Origin: Taxawa tesnikishii (nom. ined.)
Taxonomy: Eukaryota > Ascomycota > Dothideomycetes > Dothideales
Direction of reading: 5' to 3'
DNA length: 64,000 bases
NCBI GenBank assembly: GCA_030247885.1
Contig: JAPDRO010000007.1
Coordinates: forward strand, 689,501 to 753,500
The position numbers and the translations under genes were made by a program. Position 1 is the first letter of the stretch, and every line of letters starts with the position of its first letter. Shown piece after piece: positions 11,940 to 23,749 of the stretch. The notes under the pieces were generated by a model. The model was not told where the DNA came from and did no database searches. It saw only the letters and a program-made list of their open reading frames with translations.

Positions 11940-12179
11940 ATGGGCTTCATCGACTCCCTGCGCGCGAAATACGAGCTCTACCGCCTGGAGCAGCGGTACA
12001 CGCGCCGCGACAAACGCACCACCTTCGTCAGCTCCGCTCAGTACGTCGACGGCGAATACGTCTACAACAGCGTCGCGGCCTCACCCACCTCCACCTCGTC
12101 CTCGAGTTGGGCCAGCAGCAAAAACAACAGGGCTAGCGTGCGGGTCAGAGAGATGGTCTTCAAGACGGGGAGGACCTGA
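11940..12179 (+). CDS. Small basic protein, conserved-looking, unknown function
   Basis: Single-exon 79-residue protein starting MGFIDSLRAKYELYRLEQRY. The N-terminal half is a charged amphipathic helix with several Arg/Lys/Tyr (YTRRDKRTTF), followed by SAQYVDGEYVYNS and a Ser/Thr-rich, basic tail. The frame stays open far upstream, but this ATG follows a long C/T-rich leader ending AATATCTTCATC, and the sequence changes to coding-like composition exactly here. I do not recognise a domain. It has no signal peptide or membrane segment, so it is probably cytosolic. Confidence 0.65.
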   Translation: MGFIDSLRAKYELYRLEQRYTRRDKRTTFVSSAQYVDGEYVYNSVAASPTSTSSSSWASSKNNRASVRVREMVFKTGRT

Positions 12180-12888
12180 AGAATGTCGTAGGGGCGCAGT
12201 TTAAGAGGAGAGGGCCGGGCAGGTGGAAGAAAGATGGCAGAAAGAGAAACGGGAGAGGCTGGAGGGCTTGTTTGATCTGGATACCAATGCTAAACGGCAA
12301 TGTGCGGGCGTTATGAGGTTCACGTGTTGAGGATATGCGAACGTGCCATGAAGCGGGGGTTCTCTCGTTTCTATCCATCTAACATCGACAGATGCTTTTT
12401 CTGTATTTCTTGTACATACTGTACAAATCCTTCTGAACTCTTGGTTCCTCAGAATGCTCACACCCGGAAAGATTTGGCGCGGATTGGCTGAGGCTATTAG
12501 AAAACCTTGAGAACAACGTTTGGGAATGGCAGTGCACTGTTGAATGGCGCGTGGTTGTGTTGCCGTCAAGCTGCCCTCTGTCTGGTGTTGAGACATGCTG
12601 TCGGCGGTCTTGTTTTGGAAAGCTGTCCCGTATCCTTCCTCGGAGCGTTGTAGTTCCAAAATGTGCCACATGCTCACTAGTTCTCTCGGCGTTTGACAAG
12701 TGGCAAGTCCCATGGGTGCCGTGTGACGCGTGTTCGTTCGGTTTACTAGTGACACTTTCTTTTACTGACAAAAGAAAGCTTGGATAGAGCCAAAGTGGTG
12801 CTGTGGCGAAGCCAGAATGGAGATTCAGTCAAGTCTGCAGGCAAGTGCTCCTCGAAGTATTGATCGAATGGGGTAATTCAAGACCAGA
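12180..12888. other. Intergenic between convergent genes
   Basis: 3' regions of the small gene (+) and the DUF3445 gene (-). No supported open frame, RNA gene or repeat. Confidence 0.5.
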
Positions 12889-14409
12889 TCAATAGGGATA
12901 CACCCCAACCTCGTCTTCCTTCTCCAAATCCAATCCACTAGCGACCTGCCCCTCGTGCTTCTTATCCAGATACTCCAGCAACACTTCGCCATACCGGTCC
13001 TTGCCCTGGTATCTCGACACGTCGTCCCCCAGCTCCGGGCCGCGGAAGCCAGACGACCAGGCACGTACGGCTCCTCGCAGATCTCAGTGATGGGGTGGAA
13101 GTACGTGCGGATTGTGAAGACGACACCACCGGAGCGTGGGAGTCTTATTGCCCGGTTAGCTCAGAACCCGCAAGGAAGAGGGCAACCGAATTAAGGAGGA
13201 CAACTTGCCGTCGAAGACTCTGCCGCTCGCTGCGGAAGTGGTGGTGTTGAATCGCTTTGTTTTTCTCTGCTGTGAACCAGCCGAGCCCGTCCACCGCATC
13301 TTCGTCGCCGATGCTGTGGGACCAGGCGACATCGTCATCAACCTGGAGGAAGTAATTGTTGCGTAGAACAGGCGATTCTGGCTTTACGCGGCGGAAGAAG
13401 TTCATCATACCCTTCTCCAGTTTCTCCTTAAAGCCTGGGACGTCGCCGCTGTCGACCATATCAGTGAACTCATTCGGCTTATGCAAAAGTTGAATTACCT
13501 AGTATGGACCTCACTTAGCGGCATACCCAGCTTATCCTGCAGTCTCCAGAATCCGGCCAGCAAGATCGCGCCCGCGAGAAGGTAGTACTGTCCATCTTCC
13601 TTTTCGAACATGATTGCAAGGTCATCCTGTACCATCCTGGCCGCCAACTGCATGGGATCCTCCTTACCACCATTCATCGTCAGATGGTCTTTCCGCACAT
13701 CGAAGCTCTCCCCGTGACTAAGTTATCCATGCCCACATCCGTCTTCTTGAACATGCTTGGATACCGCTGGGGCAGGTGGCTGCACAGCTCCTCACACAGC
13801 TCGACTGCACCATCGAGGACCTGTGGAGAGGGATCCGGATAGCAGCACTTGTGGCCCCGTTCTTTGGTACGTCGAGCTTTGTCCCCGTGATATTTGAGGT
13901 AGTGATTGTCGAGCTCGATCCACTCGTCCCAGTCCATGATGCGAAGACCCATCGTGATGTTGTACTTGGGCCCGTAGCGGAAGGGCCGGTACGGGAGTGG
14001 CTTTGTATCGTAAACTGACCAGTCAGGATATGGAGCTGCTGCTGGTCGCTTGAAGTCTGACGAGGGCCATACTGTAATACTCCTAAGTTTCAAGAAGTTT
14101 TGTAGGCAAAAATCGAACAAGCTTACCTCCAAACGGTCGCTCCGGTTCCTTGGGCTTGCCAGTACCAAATGGCTTCTCTGGATCGGGAGACCGTGTGCGT
14201 GGCGCGGGCTTTTTGGCCCTTGACTGGACTTTCCGGTGAACGATCGCGCAGAAGAGCACAAAAGCGAGGCCAAGGTACAATAGTGGTTTGACCCGTATCA
14301 AGTCTAAAATCTCAAGGACCTTTGGATTCTGAATATCCCTGATTCGTTTTAGACGCTCCAGGTTGCAGTTATCCCGGATCCATATACTAGCGCTCTCCAA
14401 AGTGGCCAT
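12889..14409 (-). CDS. DUF3445 / heme-dependent oxidative N-demethylase-like membrane protein
   Basis: About 450 residues in four exons. The N-terminus ([14 protein letters not shown]) leads into one membrane segment ([17 protein letters not shown]) and a Pro/Arg linker. Next comes the DUF3445 (PF11927) core: [99 protein letters not shown] bacterial relative oxidatively demethylates amines; the substrate here is unknown. Introns are 14072-14126, 13449-13498 and 13144-13208. The last has a GC donor (GCAAGT) and an AAG acceptor and gives the expected RRLPRSGG join. Two one-base shifts lie at C runs 13710-13713 and 13027-13031. Adding a base at each yields [12 protein letters not shown] and RSWGDDVSRY and a stop at 12889-12891. 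Confidence 0.88.
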
Positions 14410-14711
14410 TGTTTTCTAGGATATATGTGGATGAGCGAACAACTGACAGAGCAGAAGAAATGGAGAGTAGACAGTGGTATAAGCAAAATACATAACAGCG
14501 CGATACGTAAGTTATCTCGTACGAGAACTACATTGATTCCTACTCTTTTGGTGTGTTGTAGGCGGTAAGAATGAGGGACTTAGCATCCCGAAGCGTTTGT
14601 GTGGGGTTCATGTGAGAGCCCGCGGGGGCAAGAGCTGGATAACTTTACTGCATTCGGAAATGCAGAACTGCGAAATATAAGTAACCCTCCAAGATACACG
14701 CAGCGAACCAA
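14410..14711. other. Short intergenic gap
   Basis: 300 bp between the DUF3445 start and the ALG9 stop, both on the minus strand. It must hold the DUF3445 promoter and the ALG9 terminator. Nothing else seen. Confidence 0.5.
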
Positions 14712-16605
14712 TCAGCCCAGCGACCGACGTCGAAGCAAACAGTATTCGCCCCATCTGCGACGGTACTTTTGTGGAATAAAGCTCAAGTCTGGAATCCATA
14801 TAAGACGACCGAGGATTCCGGTTTGCGAAGCATCCAGGAACGGTTTGCACGTCAGTTGCTCCCAGGTTTTGTTGTCGTGCACATAATCAGGTTCCAACGG
14901 TGTTGGTTCGGTTCCTGGGAAAGAGGAGTCAACCATGAAAGAACAATGAGAAACGCTTGTCTACAAAACCGTCAGATGAAGTATATCGTATGGTTGTATA
15001 GTTCGGACGTACATATTTTCCGAGGTCTTCCCTGTTTTCGTCGTTCATGCCTGGTGGAACGAGCCATGCACCAGGGAAGAGACCAAATCCGGCGTTGGCC
15101 TCGCTGAACTCACCGGGCAACAGGCCGCTGAACTCGCTCTTAACGAATTTGGCCTTCACGCCATTGGGCAGAAAGTAGGAAGAAGGGAAGCGATACCACT
15201 CCTTGCCCATGCAGACCGTGTCGCCAGGTCGCGAGACTCCTGGCTGGTGGAGAGGTTTGTATACGGCAAGTGGCGCGAAATATGCGGTCGCCAAACCCAG
15301 CATCCTCAGAGCGCCAAGATCAATAGCTCCGAGAAAGCACATGCCCACCAACGTCAGCTTCAGCTGAACTGGGATCATGCCTATGGTGGAACGCGAATTG
15401 GATGAGCCAATGTTGATTAGCAGGATGTGCAGCGAGATTGCCGCGTTCAGCGCGAGAGCTGGATATGCCGGATACATGAAGCGCTCCTCCTTGTGGGGCT
15501 GTACCGTGAAGACAGCGAGCCACAGATAGAAAGGCGTAAGGAACGTGAGGGTCCGTAGCCAAGATTGTTTGGTGGCAGGCTTGCCCAAGATGAAGTTTTG
15601 CAGAAGCAGCAATGGCAAGGCTGCCACGGCCAGGATAAACCAGATGTTGAAGTTGATGAGAAGGTTGCGGATGTAGAAATGCCATGGCTCGGTACCGTAT
15701 ATGTTGGGCCCTTTGCCGGCGGCAGCAGCAAGTACATTGTACCAGACGATGTTGAAAGGCACAACGACGAATTTCTTGTACATGAAACTATCGATGCCGA
15801 TCTGAGTGGCCAGCACTAGCGCAGTCCTGACAGTACCGTGAACGACTCTCCAGAATAGTCCTTTGTACTCGCCCGTCATAGAAGCGAAGAGTACCTCCTC
15901 GCCCAAGAACGGGAGGACCAGGGCAGCAGCAAATGGCCAGCCGAGAGTCGCGCCGAGGCCAATGCAGAAGATACCTTGAGCGGTCCGAAGCCCACCCCTC
16001 CAGTCAAGGAAGGCGGCCATTGCCAGCATGGTGCAGTACATGGCGAAGCTGGAAGGAAGGTACGAGATAGATGCATGAAACATGCCTGGGCTGCTAACCA
16101 TCACCACCATGAACAGCATACCAATCCTTGGGCTGAGCGTCTGTGACACCTTGGTGAAGAGGCGAGATTCGCAGCAGGCGCATGCGAGGGCGAACCCTAT
16201 CCGCAGAAAGTAGAATTGGGAGATCTTGGAGATTGCGAATGGCAGCAGTCGAGAGGCGAAGACGATGATAGCGTGGAGGCCTGCGTAAGCCCAGCTCCGG
16301 ATGGCGTATTCTGGCGAGTACTCCCAGGTCTGCAGTCCGTACGCATGGTTGAGATAATGCGTTGGCTCATAGTAGTTGTAGACCTCGTCACAGTCCTGGA
16401 TTGGCGAGAACAAAGCGGCCACTGTATGCGCAGCGGCAAAGATGTAGAAAGCTATTATGGGCTCGACAACGGTATCCGGAGGAGGAGCTGGTGCCGGGGC
16501 TTTCGCTGGTTTTGGAGGGCGAGTAGCTGCCTTTTTCTCGTCCTTGTCGACGGATGGCGCAAAGGCCACGCTCTTGTGACTGAAACGTTTCCTTTCGGTG
16601 GCCAT
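14712..16605 (-). CDS. ALG9: ALG9, ER alpha-1,2-mannosyltransferase (GT22)
   Basis: Adds the seventh and ninth mannoses to the dolichol-linked N-glycan precursor in the ER lumen. The 613-residue protein starts MATERKRF and has a Pro/Ala-rich cytosolic tail, then about ten membrane segments. The first luminal loop carries the GT22 acidic motif (DCDEVYNYYEPTHYL), and the family signature HKEERFMYPAYPAL is present. One 52-bp intron (14961-15012) separates NREDLGKY from TSVSHCSFMVDSSFPGTEP. The C-terminus (WEQLTCKPFLDASQTG, YRRRWGEYCLL) matches ALG9, not the related GPI mannosyltransferases. The frame extends 44 codons upstream without a plausible N-terminus, so I start at 16605. No shifts are needed. 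Confidence 0.96.
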
Positions 16606-16963
16606 TGTCACAAAGCTATACGCAGCTGGGGCAACAAGACCAGAGTGATTGGTTGCACCAGTTCGTAAATGGCGTTCGCGGTGCCTCTTACCTGCAAGCG
16701 CCTGCAAGTGCCTGTACTGATGACGCTCTCGGATCAATCACAAGGTAGCCCAAAATACTGCACTGCACTGCACTGCACTGCACTGCGCTCTAGTTCCCGC
16801 GCAGGTTCGTGTTCAGCCGCAATCTGCACGATGACGTGCGGCTACGGGTCGGCTCGGCGCGTTACCGACCCCAGATTTTCTGCGCGCTCGTTCTCAAGAA
16901 AATTCCCAAGCAACACGCGCACCTTCCTGAACCCTCCGATCATGCAGCAATAGGAGCTAATAC
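16606..16963. other. Divergent promoter ALG9/NAF1
   Basis: 357 bp shared by ALG9 (-) and NAF1 (+). It contains the GCACT pentamer array at 16757-16787. No gene. Confidence 0.6.
16757..16787. repeat. (CTGCA)n pentanucleotide repeat
   Basis: Six perfect copies of ACTGC/GCACT in tandem inside the ALG9/NAF1 divergent promoter; same pentamer as at 1630-1659. Confidence 0.88.
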
Positions 16964-19099
16964 ATGGAACGCTCCTTGGGAGGCAACAGACCGACGAAAA
17001 GAGCAAGGACTGCATACCGGGCGACAACATCAAACATGGAGGACGCAGTGATTGACGACATGGACGACATCTACGACGAGCCCAGCGCCGATACCACTCG
17101 AAAGGACCAACCCATGAGTGGAACGGCTGAACACAGTGCTGGAGTAGCCGCAAATGGAGCGGAAGACCCGGCTCATGTTAATCAAGAGGAGGCGCCGCAG
17201 CCTGGCATTTCACTTCCGGCAATCCCTGGGCTAAGCTCTCAAGCGAGTATGACCAATCAGACGCATCCGCCGAGTATAGATACGTTGGGAACACACGTTG
17301 CAAAGGATTCGAACCCCGCTAGTGGGACACAGCTGCAGATCACGCATGACACAGATGCAGACATGAGCGCTGCGCCGACAACGATCGCCCATGCGCCTGC
17401 GAAGAAATCGTCGCAAGAGCCGGATAAGACCATGGGAGACTCTGAGCCGACAGATGACCTGTTGGCCGCTATAGATGCCGATCTGCCAAAGCCGAAGATA
17501 GACCCAGAGTTCTTGGAAGCCGCTAAGGCTAACAAGAGCAATGAAGAGGCAGAATGGCAGTTTGATTCCTCCGATGCGGAATCCTCAAACTCAAGTAGCG
17601 ACACCTCTTCTGAGGAAGACAGCGACGAGGAAGGCTACGAGAAGATGGACCCAGCTACTCTCGCAAAGATGCTCATGGCAGAAGAGGGGGAGGTGAAGGC
17701 GAGGATGGAGAACCAAAAGCGGGCGGCAATTCCCAACCACGTACAAAGAACGAGCAGCCTGAAGAGGTCATCCCCAAGCCTGATGTGACAGTGACATCCG
17801 GCATGAAGATCACAGCCTTGGGCAAGGTTGAGAACGTGGTAGACAACTATGTCCTCATCAAAGCCTTCACCTCTGGAGAATACCAGGTTCTGGAGTCTGG
17901 TTCAGTCCTCTGCTTAGAAAACCGAAGCGTTGTTGGAGCGGTTCTCGAAACGATCGGCAGGGTGCAAGAACCCTTTTACTCGGTCGCGTTCACTAATGCT
18001 GCTGAAGTCGCCGAAGCGGGTGTAGCTAAGGGTACCGTGGTGTATTACGTCGACGCTCACTCTACGTTCGTTTTCACTGAGCCTCTCAAGAACATGAAAG
18101 GTACAGATGCATCTAATCTCCACGATGAAGAGGTTGGCGAGGATGAGATGGAGTTTTCGGACGATGAAGCGGAGGCTGCCTACAAGCGGGCGAAGAAGGA
18201 AGCTAAGAGAGGAGGACGAGGTGGTGCGAATGCTATCGCCAAGGGAAGGAGCGATATGCCCGCTCAGCAAGGAGGACAGGGCTATACTGGAGGGGCTATC
18301 AACTACGACGATGAGTCTGGTGATGACGAGCTTTACACACCATTGGCTCGCCCTTCAAATCTACAGGAGATGATGGCTAATGGCGTGTCATCTGTGGAGA
18401 CCCGGCACCAGCGACCTATGTTTGATCGTGGGAGAGGCAGAGGGGAAGAGGACGTGGTGACCGTGGTCGTAGCGGAGACCGAAACAGAGGCGGCCGTGGA
18501 GGACGTGGTGGAAATGACAACTCTCGGAGAGGACCGTCACACTCTTTCCCAGACAGGCATAACGCCAACAACGGTACATGGACTCAGATGTTCTCAGTAG
18601 AGGGGAATACTAACAGCTGACAGGTAACAACAACAACAACAACAACCGCCAACAAAGACAGTATTCACCACAGACCTGGCCACAGCCGCAGGCACAACAG
18701 AGCGCGCAGCAGACCGCACCGTTCTCCTTCCCACCACCACCGCCGTTCCCCCAGTTCCAACAGTATCAACAGCCCCAACAACAGCAAACCGCTCAACAGC
18801 AGTTTCCGCAGCAAACATTCGCCTGGACTCAATTCATGCAGCAGGCGCAAAAGCAGCAGCAGCAGCCACCATCGCAACACTTCAACTTCAACGCCCAGCA
18901 ACCATTCGCCTTCCCACCTGTTCCACCAGCGCCAGGTGGAAGCATCCCAGCGGGTGCATTCGTCAACCCAGCTTTCTTCCTCAATCAACAGCAGCAGCAG
19001 CAGCCACAACCACAATCGAGTGGTGCAGGCCCGTCTGATGCGGCGTTCCAAGCTGCGCAGGACATTCTTCGTAGACTACAGGGAGGACCGCCGCAATGA
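16964..19099 (+). CDS. NAF1: NAF1, H/ACA snoRNP assembly factor
   Basis: Nuclear chaperone that recruits Cbf5 to nascent H/ACA RNPs before Gar1 replaces it. An acidic Ser-rich N-terminus leads to PRTKNEQPEEVIPKPDVTVT and the Gar1/NAF1 beta-barrel (MKITALGKVENVVDNYVLIKA, GRVQEPFYSVAFTNA, GTVVYYVDAHSTFVFTEPL). After that come an acidic segment, an RGG-rich tract and a Gln/Pro-rich C-terminus ending LRRLQGGPPQ. One 50-bp intron (18574-18623) lies in the Asn run before the Gln-rich tail. The frame steps at GGGGG 17686-17690 and GGGG 18442-18445. One added G at each restores the conserved TKNE motif and the RGG tract (otherwise read as acidic nonsense), and the total length is then divisible by three. 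About 695 residues. Confidence 0.93.
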
Positions 19100-19732
19100 T
19101 GTGGTTTCTGTTGCCGAAGATTCCCTGATAACTTTACAGAGCGTGCTCCTTGCTGCCAACCCATAGCCTCAAATTGCTGGCTCTATCCTTCTCTTCTGGT
19201 TGGTGTATGATGATGCTGCCTACAGGGATTTCTCCCAGTTCATAGATGAACGGTTGCTGTCGAGGAGGTGTATCGCACAAGTGTTGACGTTAGTGGTCAA
19301 GTAGAATCTAGGTGTACACGGAGCGGGAATCGCAGCAATGACAACGTGACTGCAACGAGGATGTTGGGAGCACCAATGGGCATAGAGTGGTACGCTCTTC
19401 GCCGGAGGCAGAGCCACAGCCAAGGCTCTCCTCGTATCGGGGTGGAGGTAGTGAGTGCAGATACAAGGCTGACAGTGTCTTTAACAGCGTGTACTGTGGT
19501 TGTGTGGCAGCGCGACTGCTTCATCAACCGGATGTGGCAGGAAATGAAGATGGTCGACTTGGCATGGGGAGGGATATGCGGAATCATGCTCAGAGCAACA
19601 ACTGGATGTATCCCAGTCCACCAATTACTCCACACAACCAGTTCCACGAGATCCTTCTGTGCAGGGGTGATTTGGAATGCTGCACCCCCAGATTTAGGGC
19701 GTGTTGGTGGGTGAGACACACGACACTCACGG

Positions 19733-19782
19733 GGGAGAGAGAGAAAGAGAGAGCTAGAGAGATAGAGAGAGAGAGATAGACA
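19733..19782. repeat. GA-rich simple repeat
   Basis: Imperfect (GAGA/GATA)n purine tract in the NAF1-AMT intergenic region. Confidence 0.75.
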
Positions 19783-20211
19783 AGACCCTGACCGCATGGA
19801 CGTGGAGTCTTCTCCGCAAACTCCGCGGCTATGCTTCTGGTGGCTTTCTGCGAATGCTTATCTACAGCTGACTCGCGCCACGCCCGTCGCTTGGGGTTTG
19901 TTGCGCAGGAGGAACGGCGTGTCGCGGTCATCATCACACGCTTGCGCCTTCATCGTTCAACCTCGACCGTTCGCAAACAAACGCCGAGAAATGTGGCAGA
20001 GGGACACACGGAACAGTCGTGTGTTGTTTTCGAGCTCAGGCACAAGTTGTTCCGACAGCGTATCTCGCACTAAGCCCTGTTGTGCTCTAGCCTTATCTTT
20101 GCATCTCGCTCAGCCAATGAGAGTGCTTGGCGTCATCCAATGACAGGACGGGACATAGTTCGGCTCTGAGGAAACAAAGTGGATAACACGGCCCAGAAAC
20201 TGGTCGACAAC

Positions 20212-20817
20212 TGATAACAGAACGGACGAACCGCTGCATGTAATGCGATGAGTCGCGGGAAATGCTGCGCCAAGTCGTCATTTCCCGAGTGCAGAATGGA
20301 GGTGATGGGGTGGCGTGCATCTGCTGATATGGAGATAGAGAGAACACAGCGATAGAGAGGCAGTGAGCTGGTCGACAGTTCTGTTGCATGTGAAGTGCCA
20401 ACCCCCGGAATAGATAGCTACGTAGTGGTTAGCGAACAGCCTGCTAAAACGATCTGCCCAACCGCGCCCTACACAACTTAGAACAATAACAAATCCGCGC
20501 TTGCTGGGTCTGCCACCGGTCGACGTCCTACCGCCCGAGACCGGCGGGAGGTTATTCAACGTTGTCCATGCAGCTCACAGCAACAGCGGCCGCCCACTCG
20601 ACGCGCCGGAAAGGAAAAAAGGGGAGGGAAGAGAGAAGGGGACAGCAACACCGTACACCGAGTGGGCGTCTTAGAATACCTTCTGGCGTGCCTGCAGGCC
20701 AAGCGGGAGGCGTTCCATGCACTCTGCGCGGCCCACACTTCCCACAAGCAATTCCTAGATCGCTGGGCTTGAATTTTGGCGCCGGCCGATTTCGTCCATC
20801 CTGACTCCCGTAGATAA
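20212..20817 (+). promoter_or_regulatory. Cluster of five HGATAR (GATA-factor) motifs upstream of ammonium transporter
   Basis: Plus-strand matches: TGATAA 20212, AGATAG 20333, CGATAG 20350, AGATAG 20412, AGATAA 20812. Fungal ammonium transporters are commonly controlled by AreA/Nit2-type GATA factors that bind HGATAR. By chance about one such site per strand is expected in 600 bp. The assignment is inference; the sites are 0.4-1 kb from the start codon. Confidence 0.4.
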
Positions 20818-21217
20818 GGAACACAGCAAGACAGAGGCAAACGCGTTTTGGTGGGAAGATCGTTTGACGTATGCAAAACTCATGCCAGCTTAAAGCATCT
20901 TTGCTCCCCCGTTCCCATCCGTTAGCGCAATCACACCAGACCCTTTCGGCCCTCTGGACCTAGTATCGTCGTCGCTGCCATCAAACTGCCGTCAAGTCAG
21001 TGCGTGTCACTGGTGCCACTACTACTGCCCATTCCAACCTATATACCTGCTCTCCCCGAACGTTTCCCTTTGCTCTAAAGGATTACTCGCGTGCACCCAC
21101 ACCTCGCCCTCTCATCTCACTCTTCGATACCTCGCAACCGACTCTGCAGGCAGAACCTGTTGTGATATCGTGTCCGTCCCATCGCACCCTCGACCGGCTT
21201 GAGTCCACCTCGCGGAC

Positions 21218-22996
21218 ATGTCTTACTCTTGGGTCGGCGCGCCCACCCCATTCAACGGGACGAACGAGGCGGAAGGTGGCGATTCTCGTATGTGCAATAC
21301 CCAACGGCAGCATGCACGCGAGCACTGCGCAAAAGGCTTTCTCCATTGCTCGGGCTAACAAAGCATACGCAGACACCGAAAACTTGAACCAATGGTTCCA
21401 ATCAGGTGACCAGGCCTACATCATCGTCGCTTCGGCGATGGTGCTGGTCATGGTTCCAGGACTGGGATTCCTATACTCCGGACTGGCACGCCGAAAGTCT
21501 GCACTGAGCATGATCTGGGCGTGCATGGCATCTAGTTCGATCATCACCTTCCAATGGTACTTCTGGGGATACTCGCTCGCCTTCAGCCAGTACGCCACCA
21601 ACGGATTCATCGGAGATCTCAAGAAATTCGGCCTCATGAACACGCTTGCAGCACCGAGTCCTGGCAGTCCTCTGGTTCCGGATCTGTTGTACGCTTTCTA
21701 CCAGGTAAGACCAATCAATCGGCGAAGGAGGAAAGGAACCGAAAGGGAAACGATTGCTGACGCACGGGCGCCGACAGATGCAATTCTGTGCCGTTACTGC
21801 AGCCATCGTAGTCGGCGCCGTCGCTGAAAGAGGTCGCCTGATTCCCGCCATGGTCTTCATCTTCTTCTGGGCTACCCTCGTCTACTGCCCAATCGCATGC
21901 TGGGCATGGAACGCAAACGGCTGGTTCTACACATGGGGTGGCCTGGATTACGCCGGCGGTGGACCTGTCGAGATTGGTTCCGGTCTTTCCGCTTTGGCAT
22001 ACTCGTGGGTCCTTGGCCGCCGCCAGGAGAAGATGATGCTCAACTTCCGTCCCCACAACGTCTCGCTCATCACTTTGGGAACCGTCTTCCTGTGGTTCGG
22101 ATGGTTGGGTTTCAATGGTGGATCCGCGTTCGGTGCCAACCTGCGCGCGACCATGGCTTGCTGGAACTCTAACTTGACCGCCATGTTCGGTGCCATTACT
22201 TGGGTTCTGCTCGATTGGAGACTGGCGAGGAAGTGGTCTATGGTCGGTTGGTGTTCCGGTACCATCTCTGGTCTCGTTGCCGCTACCCCCGCCTCCGGTT
22301 TCATCACCCCGTGGGCCAGTGTTATTCTCGGCATCGTCACCGGCGTCGTGTGCAACTTTGCGACCAAAGGTATGCCGCATCCGTCTTTTCCTCTTTATCC
22401 CCGTGTGCTGACCGTTTCTGTACAGTCAAGTTCTGGGTCCGCATTGACGACGCCATGGATGTGTTCGCCGAGCACGGTGTCGCAGGCATGATCGGTCTCC
22501 TTTTCAACGCCTTCTTCGGCGCCTCCTACATTATCGGACTCGATGGCGTCAATGTGGGTATCACCGGTGGCTGGATCGACCACAACTGGAAGCAACTCTA
22601 CATCCAATTCGCATACATCGTCGCCTGCACCGCTTACGCCTTTATCGTGTCGGCCATCATCGCCTTCGTCATCAACAAGATTCCCGGCCTCGCACTGCGG
22701 GCTTCCGAAGAGGCGGAGCTGTTGGGTATGGACGACGACCAGCTGGGCGAGTTCGCGTACGACTATGTCGAGGTCCGCAGAGATTACCTGGCATGGACCC
22801 CGCGAAGGGCGAGCCAGACCAGACCGAGACGGAGATTCCTCAAGGCGAGAGGCATGGCATTCACCAGCACAGCCAGATGCTCGAGGGCAAGGCTCCCAGT
22901 GAGAGCTCTGGTAACGAGCACACGGGCATTGGAGGTGACCGCCACGCCGTTGCGTACGAGAAGAGGGAGCGTGAGCAGGGTGAGGCGCACGGCTAG
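21218..22996 (+). CDS. Ammonium transporter (AMT/MEP/Rh family)
   Basis: Plasma-membrane ammonium uptake channel with the 11-TM AMT fold, about 520 residues. It starts MSYSWVGAPTPFNGTNEAEGG, an extracellular N-terminus with a possible N-glycosylation site (NGT). Family blocks are GLGFLYSGLARRKSAL, WYFWGYSLAFS, LDYAGGGPVEIGSG (substrate-recruitment Asp) and GWLGFNGGSAFGAN. The twin pore His residues are present in RPHNVSLITLG and FAEHGVAGMIG; two His is the MEP2-like arrangement. Introns are 21288-21372, 21705-21777 and 22370-22425. The cytosolic tail needs one extra C in the run 22798-22801, giving WTPAKGEPDQTETE and ending EQGEAHG; otherwise it becomes an Arg-rich tail. GATA motifs upstream suggest nitrogen control. 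Confidence 0.96.
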
Positions 22997-23453
22997 ATGC
23001 CATGCCACCTGCTTTGACTGCTCTTGTTTGTTCGCGATGTGTTGTTTATAGAGGCGGTTTACTGGATCTGGGTTCATGAGCGATATTGTGGAGTTTTCTG
23101 AGATACCATATGCGGGATACTGATACAGTCCCTTCTGTCCGGATGCCTGATATACTTTTTCTTTTACGTTTGTCCGAAAGTGGCACTGACTTTTCCATTT
23201 CAAGCCTGAGAGTCTAGTCGATGTCTTCTCTTTTTGTGTGGATACCTAAAAGTACAGAGATTATAATGACACCTTGATTCTACACACAACCATTCCTGCC
23301 CTTTCCTGTTGTGAGGCGTTCACACCCGACCGAATACGGACACGAGACTGGACAGTACATACCTGCCTGTCCATACACACACACACTTACACCACCTACT
23401 CCTTCTGGCAAGCACTACTATAAACCCAAAGGGCGAAGGTTCGATTTACCCGC

Positions 23454-23456
23454 CGA

Positions 23457-23495
<39 letters not shown>

Positions 23496-23496
23496 C
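23454..23496. repeat. (CGACAG)n hexanucleotide repeat
   Basis: Seven perfect copies of the hexamer GACAGC, non-coding. Confidence 0.88.
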
Positions 23497-23749
23497 AACC
23501 TCAATGCCGACATGCCCGATGTACTAGTGCCCACTGGGTCGGTGTGTTTTGGTCAGCGAGACATCTGATTCGTTGGTCAAACGAGAGATCGTCACGGTGC
23601 ATGGTACATTCGAGCTCAGCTCGCATCGATGACCGTGTTCCGATTGAAGCAACGCGGCCACACAGGCCCCCCACACCCACACCCACTCATAAGTCATAAG
23701 CAGGCCTCCGTCTATACACCGCTCCGCACTCTTCGTGTCGCTGCCGTTG

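Larger units (their letters stand above)
19100..21217. other. Intergenic, ammonium transporter upstream region
   Basis: 2.1 kb without a supported gene. It holds a GA-rich simple repeat (19733-19782), several HGATAR sites and, close to the start codon, a C/T-rich leader. Open frames of 90-170 codons on both strands overlap one another and have no domains. Confidence 0.55.

Noticed and set aside
17785-18600. NAF1 as two overlapping genes, or programmed -1 frameshifting
   Set aside because: The conserved TKNE block lies before the second ATG in the shifted frame, and one G in the G5 run joins everything. The same pattern recurs in many genes, so a common technical cause is simpler.
18665-19051. 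Leu/Trp-rich minus-strand frame in NAF1
   Set aside because: It is the antisense of the Gln/Pro-rich NAF1 tail; CAG repeats read backwards give Leu/Trp runs.
23430-23450. GGTTCGATTT as a tRNA B-box
   Set aside because: No A-box or acceptor complement at tRNA spacing on either side.
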